Made by a program: the position numbers and the translations under genes. The notes beneath the pieces are model-generated. The model was given only the letters and a program-made list of their open reading frames with translations. It made no database searches and was not told the DNA's origin. Below, one piece after another: positions 9,947 through 18,729 of a stretch of DNA of 64,000 bases. The stretch's first letter is position 1. Each line of letters opens with the position of its first letter. Source of the stretch: Fereydounia khargensis (Eukaryota; Basidiomycota; Ustilaginomycetes; Urocystidales; Fereydouniaceae); assembly GCA_026413255.1 (NCBI GenBank), contig JAOCZO010000004.1:1-64000 (forward strand). The letters run 5' to 3'.

Positions 9947-12900
9947 CTACTTCGACGCGGGCTGGTTGAGCCGGCGCAGCATGTCGCTTGCGCCGCTCGT
10001 GCTATCGTCGATCGAGGCCGGGATCGGGGGCCGCTCGCGCCGCTTGCTGCGCTGGGGCGTGCCGAACCGGCTCAGGAAGGACGTGCTGCCGCTCTCAGAA
10101 CGCGGGAGCGTGCCAGCGCCAGCACCGGCACCGGCACCGGCACTAGCTGCAGTCGGTGACCCGACGTGAGTCTCGCCCAGCGCAGTAGTCAGCTGCACGC
10201 CGCTGTGGTTCGAGCTCCCCGTCGACTTGAACGAGGACGGGACGACCGTGTCTGTCGCAGTGGCGGCCAGTGCGTCGGCAACGGCGCCGGCGCTGCGGTC
10301 CGCAAGCAGCAGCGAGCTGCCGTTAATAATGACCATGCTCGGCGTGCGTCTCGTGCCACCACTGGCGCTCGAGGCAGCCCGGCGTGTGCTCGTCTCTGGC
10401 GCCCGGTCTTCCCACCTTTCCACCTTGGGCGCTGCCCGAGCCGCGGGCTTGGTGAGCACAGGAGTTACCTCGTCGTCCTTTCCATCGCCGGTGCTCGACA
10501 CGTTGAGCGTGCTCCGCCTTCGTCCGCCAAAGAGCTCGCGCTCGGGCATCGACGACGGCCCAGGGCTCTGCGAGAACGGGTTAGACATGAGCGCCTCGCC
10601 CATCTGGCTGGCTACCGACGGGATCCCCAATCCACTCGTGCGCGTGTGCGACGCCGGCGCAGATCCAAGCCCGAGCCCCGCCCGCCTCTCCTTCCCGGCG
10701 TCGGACGAGGGCTCCTCGAGCTGCGCCTGGCGTCGCTTGCGGCCGAATGCAGGAGCAACAGCAGCACGTTCGATGATGGCTGAGCGCTTGCTGCTCGTGC
10801 TCCCATCACCGTTACCATTGACGCTATCGCCATAGGCCGAAACCGCGTCGCGCTCGTCCGGCGTCCGGGTCTCAGCCAGAACACCGAGGTGCGAGGCAGT
10901 CGGCCAGCCTCGGCCGCCCATTCTGTCGTACCTTGTCGAGATCGGCGAGGTTGCCCGCAGCGCCCGGGTGAGTGCGGACGGTGCAGAGCCAGAAGGCGTC
11001 GGCGTGGCAGCGCTGTCTGACACAACGCTCGCGTTTGCATCGTCCGGACTGATGATCGCTGTCGATCGCAAGGTGCGACGCTCGCTGGAAGCAGGAGGCG
11101 AGAGCAGCGTGGAGCCCAGGGTCCGGTCGCCTGCAGGCGTCCGGTTTGGTGGTGAAGCCTCGGGTGTCAGCATTGGCGGCGTGGGCGAGCGACGCTTGGG
11201 TCGATTTGCCTCCTGAATCAAGGTCAAGGCGGTCGGTGCAGATGGTCGGTCGCCCTCGCTAGCTCGACGGGCCAGGGCCTGGCGCTGGACCTCTGCCGCT
11301 TCCTCTCCGTCCACCACGCCTTCCTCTGCTGTCTTGCCGTCCTTTGCGGTGGGCGCAGTCGCTGAGCTAGGCAATGTATCGCTGCGGCGCTTCTCTCGGC
11401 TTCTCTCCTTCCTGCCCTCTCCAGAGTCGCCATTCGTCACACCAGTGGCCGAGCTGCTTCTGCGCGTCCGGAGCGAGGGAGGCGCCACACTGGCTGCCGA
11501 GTTCCACGTCTCAACATCCAGCAAATAGTACCGCACACCCTCTGGCAGCTGGAACGGGTTGCCGTCCTTCCCATCCTCAGTAGGCGCATCCGTTGCCACC
11601 TTGTCGGTGATCGTTGTGATCTTCGCCACGATCCACTCCTTGGTCTTGAGCTGTTCCGCGAGCTGTCCCGTGGCACGCAAAAAGTAGTGCGGGAAGCTAA
11701 TGTTGAAGGCTGCCCATGGCTTGGCGGTCGAATTGCGGGTAGGAAGGAACAGGGCAAGGTCGCCCGTTTGAAAGTTGCGGAATGCAATCTTCTCCTTGGC
11801 AGCAGCAGTTGCCTTGTTTTCCTTCTCCTTCGAGCTCTTGTACGCCTTTTGCCACTTTCGGATGAGCGTAGTGAGAGAGTCGAGCTTTCCCTTGATCTCG
11901 TCGTGCATCTCAGTTGCGTCAAAGACACGGAGCGCATCCAGCACGACTTCAAGATCGGCCGCATCCATGTCGGTCTCGAATGCGTCGAGCGCGGCCTGCC
12001 TCTCAGTCTCAGATATGGCAGAAGAGGTCAGGCTGCTAGCAGCGATAGCCTTGGCAGCCGACGACGCCGAAGCGGCATTCTTAGAGGACGACAGCGCAGG
12101 CATGGCCCTGATCGCTTTGAGCAGTAGGTACGACTTGCTGAGCAGAGGGCGGGTCCTTTCGAGCAGCAGACGGCGGCTAGCCTCCGTCTCCCTTCGTGAT
12201 GCCTCAGAGCGATCGGCAAGCTCGCGTGCCTGGTCCATCTCGCGAACAATCTGCTCGTGAGCATCATCCGCGGCCCTTAATTGACCTCGGAGCAGCTCGA
12301 TGGCCTCCTTGTCGGGTACGCGAGCTTCTTCAGCACGCTGAGCACGGCTATTCTGCGAGTCCAAGTCGCGCTGGAGTGCGCGAAGCTTCTCCTCCAAAAT
12401 AGCGCGGTCTCCATCGGCCTCTGCGCGATGTGAGCGGATCTGGCGCTCCTTGGATGCTTCGACTTCGGCAATAGCCTCGCGAACCTTGTTCATCTCGGCA
12501 TGTGCTGCAGACACTTGCTCTGTGAGCTCGTCGATGCGTGATTGGGCGGCATGAAGTTCCTGCTCGGCACTTGAGCCTTCGCTGAGCAAGGCCTCAATGC
12601 GGTTGCTGGCATCGATGCGGGCCGCCTTTGCCTCGTCGAGCTCGATCTGCATCTCGTGCAGGTGGGCCTCCATCTCGTTGGCCCTATCAGCCTCATCGTG
12701 AGCCTCTCGTCGGGCATCAGCTTCGGCCTTGCGTGCTTCTTCCAGATCGGCACGAAGACCGGCCAGCTCGTCGGCCATGTTGAGTCGCCGCTCGCGCTCA
12801 GTGTTGAGATCAGTGGTGACGCTGTCCACGCGGGCGGACACTTCGTCCTTCTCTCGCGTCAGAGAGCCATTCCTGAGTCTTTCTGCCGACAAATCTCGAC

Positions 12901-14836
12901 GCAGCTGCTCCATCTCAGATCGAAGCTTGTCGAGCTCGCCCTGTTGTTGGTCAGCAAGCTCTCGCTCTTTTCTGCGGTGCTGAGCGCGTTCCTCCTCGAG
13001 TTGCTTCTGAAGACTCTCGACCTGCGCATTGTCGGCACCCATCAGCCTCTTGCGATTGCGCATTCGTCGTCGGGCGCGGATGGACGTGTCCGATCCGCTT
13101 TCATCCTCGTCAGAGCCCTCTGCATCCTCTTGTCCAAGAAGCTGGGTGTTGACGAGATGCTCAAACTCGGCATCCATATCGTTGAGCACGGCTGCAAGCT
13201 GCTGAAGTGCGGCCTTGAGCTCGGGGATAGGGCTGGGGGGATCTCCCTCGCGAGCAGTCTCGGCAAGGCTGCTGTCGACCTGATCTAGCAAGCAAAGTAG
13301 TGCCTCGAGATCATCGCGTCCGAGGTCAGCGACGCCCTCGCCGTTGGTGCGGGTGGTGGTGATCTCGAGACTAGGCGCCATCTCTTCCATACCCTTCACC
13401 TCCCAAGGCAGTTGGCCAAATATGTGGTTGCGGTACTCGTGGCGCCGCTTGCGCTCAGAGGCTGAAAACTTGGCCATAAGTTCTGCAAGCGACTGGGACT
13501 TGCCGAGGAAGTGGCGAGAAAACTCGCGCCGGCGGACGACCTCGATGACAGTAGCACCATAGGCCCAGAGCATGTTCTTGAGGCGGTTGAGGTGCTTAAA
13601 GCCGTCGAGCTTGTTCGAGTGCAGGTCAGCGTCCACTGCAGCAAGTGCAGTGCCGAGGTCGGCATACTCGGACTGCAGGCTGCTAATGTCCTGGAGAAGA
13701 TGGAGACTGCGTGCCATCATGTCATTTCGGTCTTGGGTAAGACGCACCACGCTCTGGCGGCCGACCTCGTCAAGAAGCAGTAGCTCGTCGGATGCGGCAA
13801 CGACCTGCTCGTATGTTTCTGGCTGGAGCTTGTCTGCGACTGGCCAGCCTTGTGGGTCTGGAGAGCAGTTGTCCTCGACATAGGCGCGGAGGTCTTTGCT
13901 GCGGAAGACGGCTTGTGAGACTTCTTGATACGTGTCGCAGGAGGGATCAATCGAGGTGCCTTGCACCTCATTTGTGAGACCAGAGGTGTCCTGATTCAGG
14001 TGGTCGATACTCTGCTCGAGCTCGGTGATGCGTTCGCGGAGCTCAGTGTAGACCTTGCTGCAGGCATCGGCGACGGCAGTCATCTTGACTCGACTGACAT
14101 AGTCACCGAGGGTACGTTCCTTGCTGGTCCGCGATCGGCCGTCGGCACTGGAGGAGCCGGAAAGAAGACGCGGGTTGATGGCGACCATGGCCAGAATCTG
14201 GAGATCGCGCTCATGACCGTCAAGGAGGCCCTGCATGCGGCTGAGCTCCTTGCCGGCAAGGTCGGCAAGGGCATCTGCGCCCTTCTTGATGCTATCGGCA
14301 TGGGACTGGAGGTTGAAAAGAGCGACTTGGGTGCTGCGGTTGATGGATCGGATGTGGTCGAGTAGCTCGTGCGAGTAGCGCTCGTGGACGACGAGGTGAG
14401 CGACGACCTGATCTGACCAGATGACGAGAGCCTCGAGTGACTTGGGCGTGGGAGGATGTGCGATCTCGAGCGGAAACAGCCCTGGCTCGAGTACGGGAGA
14501 CTCGGCCAGCTCTGCAGCCACGACATCGGGGTCAGCAAAGAGAAACTCGCGATTAAAGACGAAAAACTCGGTGGCGATGCCGTCAGAGGCGGAAGGGGGG
14601 GTGCGAGACTGGTCTTGGGAGAGTGCTATTTGGTGCTGTTGCTCTTCGTGCTCAATGATCTGCTGTATGAGCTCGTCCTTGAGCTGGGAGCCGTCTGCGG
14701 TCATGCAAATGATGGCATCAGAGGGGATCTCGGTTGCGAGGGAGAAGCAGTCGAGGAGCTCTTCGAGCGAGTGGAACTGGGAGAGTGGTTGGTTGACGGT
14801 GATGGCCCTGCCGTCGTGGGCTCGTATGAGACGCAT
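9947..14836 (-). CDS. ATG11: Autophagy scaffold Atg11
   Basis: Scaffold for selective autophagy (mitophagy, pexophagy): it binds cargo receptors and the Atg1 kinase complex at the phagophore assembly site. One intronless frame of 1629 residues. The N-terminus has the small ubiquitin-like-type start (LIRAHDGRAITVNQPLSQF) seen in Atg11/FIP200 proteins. The middle, about residues 620-900, is a long heptad-rich coiled coil full of Glu, Arg and Ala. The conserved Atg11 C-terminal domain (IAFRNFQTGDLALFLPTRN and FQLPEGVRYYLLDVE) falls at about 1015-1120. Unusually, about 500 residues of Ser/Thr/Arg/Pro-rich, probably disordered sequence follow this domain, where the yeast protein stops soon after it. 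ATG at 14836; an upstream exon cannot be excluded. It is divergent from mL38, with 648 bp between the starts. Confidence 0.92.
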   Translation of the reverse strand: MRLIRAHDGRAITVNQPLSQFHSLEELLDCFSLATEIPSDAIICMTADGSQLKDELIQQIIEHEEQQHQIALSQDQSRTPPSASDGIATEFFVFNREFLFADPDVVAAELAESPVLEPGLFPLEIAHPPTPKSLEALVIWSDQVVAHLVVHERYSHELLDHIRSINRSTQVALFNLQSHADSIKKGADALADLAGKELSRMQGLLDGHERDLQILAMVAINPRLLSGSSSADGRSRTSKERTLGDYVSRVKMTAVADACSKVYTELRERITELEQSIDHLNQDTSGLTNEVQGTSIDPSCDTYQEVSQAVFRSKDLRAYVEDNCSPDPQGWPVADKLQPETYEQVVAASDELLLLDEVGRQSVVRLTQDRNDMMARSLHLLQDISSLQSEYADLGTALAAVDADLHSNKLDGFKHLNRLKNMLWAYGATVIEVVRRREFSRHFLGKSQSLAELMAKFSASERKRRHEYRNHIFGQLPWEVKGMEEMAPSLEITTTRTNGEGVADLGRDDLEALLCLLDQVDSSLAETAREGDPPSPIPELKAALQQLAAVLNDMDAEFEHLVNTQLLGQEDAEGSDEDESGSDTSIRARRRMRNRKRLMGADNAQVESLQKQLEEERAQHRRKERELADQQQGELDKLRSEMEQLRRDLSAERLRNGSLTREKDEVSARVDSVTTDLNTERERRLNMADELAGLRADLEEARKAEADARREAHDEADRANEMEAHLHEMQIELDEAKAARIDASNRIEALLSEGSSAEQELHAAQSRIDELTEQVSAAHAEMNKVREAIAEVEASKERQIRSHRAEADGDRAILEEKLRALQRDLDSQNSRAQRAEEARVPDKEAIELLRGQLRAADDAHEQIVREMDQARELADRSEASRRETEASRRLLLERTRPLLSKSYLLLKAIRAMPALSSSKNAASASSAAKAIAASSLTSSAISETERQAALDAFETDMDAADLEVVLDALRVFDATEMHDEIKGKLDSLTTLIRKWQKAYKSSKEKENKATAAAKEKIAFRNFQTGDLALFLPTRNSTAKPWAAFNISFPHYFLRATGQLAEQLKTKEWIVAKITTITDKVATDAPTEDGKDGNPFQLPEGVRYYLLDVETWNSAASVAPPSLRTRRSSSATGVTNGDSGEGRKERSREKRRSDTLPSSATAPTAKDGKTAEEGVVDGEEAAEVQRQALARRASEGDRPSAPTALTLIQEANRPKRRSPTPPMLTPEASPPNRTPAGDRTLGSTLLSPPASSERRTLRSTAIISPDDANASVVSDSAATPTPSGSAPSALTRALRATSPISTRYDRMGGRGWPTASHLGVLAETRTPDERDAVSAYGDSVNGNGDGSTSSKRSAIIERAAVAPAFGRKRRQAQLEEPSSDAGKERRAGLGLGSAPASHTRTSGLGIPSVASQMGEALMSNPFSQSPGPSSMPERELFGGRRRSTLNVSSTGDGKDDEVTPVLTKPAARAAPKVERWEDRAPETSTRRAASSASGGTRRTPSMVIINGSSLLLADRSAGAVADALAATATDTVVPSSFKSTGSSNHSGVQLTTALGETHVGSPTAASAGAGAGAGAGTLPRSESGSTSFLSRFGTPQRSKRRERPPIPASIDDSTSGASDMLRRLNQPASK

Positions 14837-15484
14837 GATGGATTATGGTGGAGCTTGAGACTGAATATGAGAATGCAATGTGAATAAGAATGTGGACATG
14901 CCTTGATGGGAAGGGGTGGGTGCAGCGGGTATCTTAGGACAAGGCGGCGGAGTGATAAGCGAGCGAGATGGTCATGACTGCCGCCGAGCGCGTTGCAAGC
15001 CGACTCGTATTCGAGTGAGTGCTGGAGCGTGTTGGATGTAGGGAAAGAAGAGACAGATGATGTGGGAGGAGGAGGAGGAGGAGGGGGAGAGGAGGGAAGA
15101 TGAGACGTGGGGTGCTGGTCTCTGGTCTCTCTGGTCTTCTTCGAGTGAGGGTGGCTGGTGCTGATGCTGGTGCTGAGCTTGACTGAGCCGTGAATCGGCA
15201 AGGCCCGACAGACAGCCAACAGGGTCTGTGTTGAAGCGCAGTTGAAGCGCAGCGCCGCGCAGCGCTCTGCATTTCCCTTCCTGCCTGCATTGCGCGTTTC
15301 CGTTTCTCCACATTGCAACAGACCAGCACGAGCGCAGCACCGTACGCGTGATCGGGTCTGTCTCGCACGAGTGAGTTGGCACTCCTCTCGCGGGGCCGAT
15401 TCCCGTTTTTTTTTTCGGTTGAGTGCAAGATTGGATTGCATTTGGATTTGCAGGTCAGTTCTTCTTGAGATCCACCATCACACC
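14837..15484. promoter_or_regulatory. Shared upstream region of atg11 and mL38
   Basis: The 648-bp region separates two divergent start codons and must contain both promoters. A GAGGAGGAGG tract lies near 15066-15090 and a duplicated GTTGAAGCGCA at about 15231-15253. No TATA box is evident, and no gene is recognised here. Confidence 0.5.
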
Positions 15485-16623
15485 ATGGCACTCAGCATTG
15501 CGACACGGACGACATTGCGGCTCGCGCTGCGCACGCGGGCTCAAGCGCGCGCGCTGTCCACCTCGACGTCGGCCTCGGCCCCGGCCCCGGCCCCGGCCCC
15601 GTTTTCATGGAAGCCAGCGCTTGCGCCCGGTGTGCAGCCGGCGTACGACGAGGCGCTGTCCTACCTCGCGGCGCACAGTGCCAAGTTGCAGCAACGCATT
15701 GCTGGCGCGGGCGCGGGGGAGGAGGAGGCGCTCAAGATCGCGGCGGGCATCAACGACCCAGCGGTGCTCGCGGCGTTCCGGGCGGGGACGTACGACCTCG
15801 CCGAGCCCGTGTACCGACACCTGCGCGAGAAGGCGTGGCGCAAGTACGGGGCGCTGGACAAGCTCATGCAGCGGTGCACGCTGATGCACGTGCTCCCGGA
15901 CGTCCTGGATACCATCACGCCCACCGTCGACCTGCAGCTCGCGTTCGGGCACGGCCCCGGCATCGGCGACCACGGCGGACACGGCGGCGACGTGCTCGCC
16001 GGCGTCTTTGTCCACCCGCGCCTCTCGCTCAGCCAGCCCAGCGTGTCGGCCACCGCGTTCCACACGGACGAGCGCAAGTACTCCCTCCTCACCGTCGACC
16101 CAGACGTCCCGGACGAGGAGAACATGACGTTCCAGACAAAGCTTCACCTCCTCATCACCGACGTGCCAGTCTCGGCCACACGCCCCTTCGACCCACAAGC
16201 AGGCACCACGGTCCAGCCCTACATCCCGCCCCACCCCGCCAAGGGCACCCCCTACCACCGGTACACCTCCATCCTCCTCGAGCAGCAGCCCGGATCCTCC
16301 ATCGCGCCCCCGGCACCGGCACCGTCCGAGTCCAATGCCCCCTTCGACGTCGCGGCATTCATCAAGAGCAACAACCTCACCCCCGCGGGTATCCACTTCT
16401 GGCGCGCAAAGTGGGACAAGGACAACGCCGACACCATCTCCATGATCTACCGTGACATTCTCAGTACGTCCTGTCTCCTAGCACGTCTTGACACGCACAG
16501 CCATACTGACCCTGCCTGCTTGCCTTTGCTACAGAGACGCAAGAGCCAAAGTACGGCCGACCGCCACGCATGGACCGTGTGCGTCGTGAAATCGGCGTGG
16601 TCGGAAGCAAGTGGTACGACTAA
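15485..16623 (+). CDS. MRPL35: Mitochondrial large-subunit ribosomal protein mL38 (Mrpl35)
   Basis: Component of the mitochondrial large ribosomal subunit, built on a phosphatidylethanolamine-binding protein (PEBP) fold. Exons 15485-16463 and 16535-16623 are joined in phase 1 across a 71-nt GTACGT...CAG intron and give 355 residues. The N-terminus is Arg/Ala/Ser-rich with an alternating Ala-Pro run, as expected of a mitochondrial presequence. Family features are the VYRHLREKAWRKYGALDKLMQR helix (about 115-137), the PEBP core (LTVDPDVPDEEN, then LHLLITDVP) and the C-terminal FWRAKWD segment. The second exon adds a basic tail ending in SKWYD. The open frame runs on past the donor site, so a reading without the intron would give a false C-terminus. 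The stop is 134 bp from the convergent STRAP stop. Confidence 0.9.
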
Positions 16624-16757
16624 CTCGGTCCGCAATGTACAGCACTGTACTAGCCAGCTAATGTATCTCATACAGTGTTCATATGACCGAGTTTGTGTTT
16701 GCTATTTTGCTTGTTTGATTGCCATGGCATGGGGTAAGAATGAAGGATACTGTCACG

Positions 16758-17827
16758 TCACGTCCACAGGCCATACTTTTTACTTGGCCATGTCTGCCAG
16801 AGACGAATGGTGCCGTCTTCGGACCCGCTAGCGGCCAGCTCGCCGTCTGGCGAGTAGCTTACGCAGTGTGCTGGGCCATGGTGCCCCTTGTGTAGTTCGC
16901 GTTCCGCGCCCGTCTCATAGTCAAAGATGCGTACCCACCCGTCGGCGGTGCTGCCTGCCACAAAGCGATCGGCCAAGGTAGGGTGGAGGGATGCGCTGGA
17001 TGGAGGGATGCTGAGTGTGTGCTTCTTGCGGATAGTATAGGTGAATGCATCGATAAAGTACACGTCCTTGCCAGACGTGATGGTGAGCAGCTCGCCGAGC
17101 GAGCCAGAGGAACGCTCCATGCTGGTGATGGGGTCGTCAAACTTGAGCTCGTGCTTTTTCTGCAGCGTGCGCACGTCCCACCACCTGACCACCTTGTCTT
17201 CGCCCGCCGAGACGACGATCGAGTCTTCGCTACTCCCGGACTGGCCAGTGGGGTCGCGATGCCAGACGACACTCTTGATGTTGCCGTCGTGGGCGAGACC
17301 CTTGTCGTGGAACTCGACGAGGTAGTCTGGCTCGGCATCGGGTCGGGTGAGGTCAAAGATGCGGAGCTTCTTCTCGTATCCACCGGTGATGATGCGTGTG
17401 CCTGCAGCGTTGATGGCAACAGTGCGGACAATGTGGTTGTGCGGGAAGGTGTGGAGACACTTGCCGGTGAACGTGTCCCAGACCTTGGCGGAGAAGTCGG
17501 CACTGGCGGTGACGGCAAGCGATGCAATGCCACCGGAAAGCTTGGCGCACCAGACGGCACCCTTGTGCCCGAGAAAAGTGCCTACCCAGTCACCGAGCCA
17601 GTCTCGGAGCATGGGGTTGCCGTCCTTGCAGCTGGAGAGGAGAGAGTAGGTGCCATCGTCCTGGAGGTCGGAGAATTCCAAGTGTACGACGGGCCGTGTG
17701 TGGCCTGAGCAGGTGAGGGGAACAGACTGCGAGGTGCAAAGGGGAATGAGTGGGGTCAGAGAGAGGATCAAGCCAGTTTGACCAGGGAAGGGCGGATTGG
17801 ACTCGCCTTTTGGACAGGGGCTGTCAT
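16758..17827 (-). CDS. STRAP/UNRIP-type WD40 protein
   Basis: WD40 propeller related to human STRAP (UNRIP), which in animals joins the SMN complex and the translation factor Unr; the fungal role is less clear. Proposed exons are 17827-17807 and 17726-16758, giving 329 residues starting MTAPVQK-SVPLTCSGHTRPVV. The first exon supplies only seven codons. The 80-nt intron would use a GC donor (AAG|GCGAGT) with a normal CTCGCAG acceptor. An alternative GT donor (CTG|GTCAAA, at about 17782) would add eight residues but fits the consensus worse. A start at 17771 is in frame but would translate the acceptor tract, so I reject it. WD repeats run the whole length (KVWDTFTGKC, RWWDVRTLQ, RLWQTW). Confidence 0.85.
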
Positions 17828-18125
17828 CTAATCAAATGTTGTTGCAGTGGTTCGAGATTCGTGAGAGTTGGTCTTTGCTGGTCGTCGGCGGCCTTATCGT
17901 ACAGCTTGATATGCGAGGTTGGTTCAGGTCGTACTGCGCTCTTGGGTGTATAGTCCCTGTCGTATCGTCAGCGGGGGCAGGGGCGGGCGGGCTGTGGGGG
18001 AGGACCCTGAGGGCCAGTCCGGGTCCAAGGAGGCTGCAGCGTCGGGTCCAAGGGAGATGGGGAGGAAGAATAAGGAGACGTGCAATTGGCAAAAGCGTAC
18101 ACAGGAAAGCAGAAAGGAGTGCCGT

Positions 18126-18126
<1 letters not shown>

Positions 18127-18165
<39 letters not shown>

Positions 18166-18180
18166 GAGAGAGAGAGAGAA
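18127..18180. repeat. CA/GA microsatellite
   Basis: A short CA run leads into (GA)n with one TG interruption, about 45 nt of pure purine alternation on the + strand. Confidence 0.95.
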
Positions 18181-18277
18181 GGTGTCGTTATAGATAGGAG
18201 ATGGTAAGCAGAGAAAGTGATTGTTTAAAACCAAAAACAGGAAAATGGGAAAAAAGGCGGCGCAGAGCACTAATCAA

Positions 18278-18363
18278 TCACACATCACACATCACACATC
18301 ACACATCACACATCACACCGCACACCGCACACCGCACACCGATTGACTGACTGACTGACTGAC
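18278..18363. repeat. 7-bp minisatellite (TCACACA then GCACACC) and GACT repeat
   Basis: About six copies of TCACACA pass directly into GCACACC copies with the same 7-bp period, then into a (GACT)n tract at about 18343-18363. The two heptamer types differ at the same positions, which suggests one array that diverged in blocks. Confidence 0.9.
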
Positions 18364-18729
18364 ACGCGAAGGAGAGGAGGTCACTTACGGGTCCCGTTGC
18401 CAATTCCAATTCCAAGCGAAAGAGTGCGAAGCGAGAAGCGACTGCGTGTGTGGCTGAGGCGACTGTACTGCACTGCACTGTCACTGCGCCCACGTCCGTG
18501 CGTGCATCATCCTCTCCCTCTGCGCGTGCGCGTGGCGTCGGCAGACAAAGCAAACAAAGAAACAACACGCGAGCAGACAAACCACCCTCTCAAATCACTG
18601 TAAGTCATACCATACAGTCAGTCACCAGTCATTGCAGTGCGTGCAAGAAAAAGGGGAAAAAGAATCGAGTAGTGTACAAGCGCATCACGGCAACAACAGC
18701 AACATCAAGTGGACGGGGTTGTGGTATCA

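Larger units (their letters stand above)
17828..18729. other. Intergenic region rich in simple repeats
   Basis: Between the STRAP start and the Clr2-like stop. No gene is recognised. It holds the STRAP promoter and the 3' flank of the Clr2-like gene, plus three simple-sequence blocks listed separately. Confidence 0.6.

Noticed and set aside
17727-17771. STRAP start at ATG 17771
   Set aside because: Its first 15 codons translate a pyrimidine-rich splice acceptor tract; the family N-terminus begins after the CAG.
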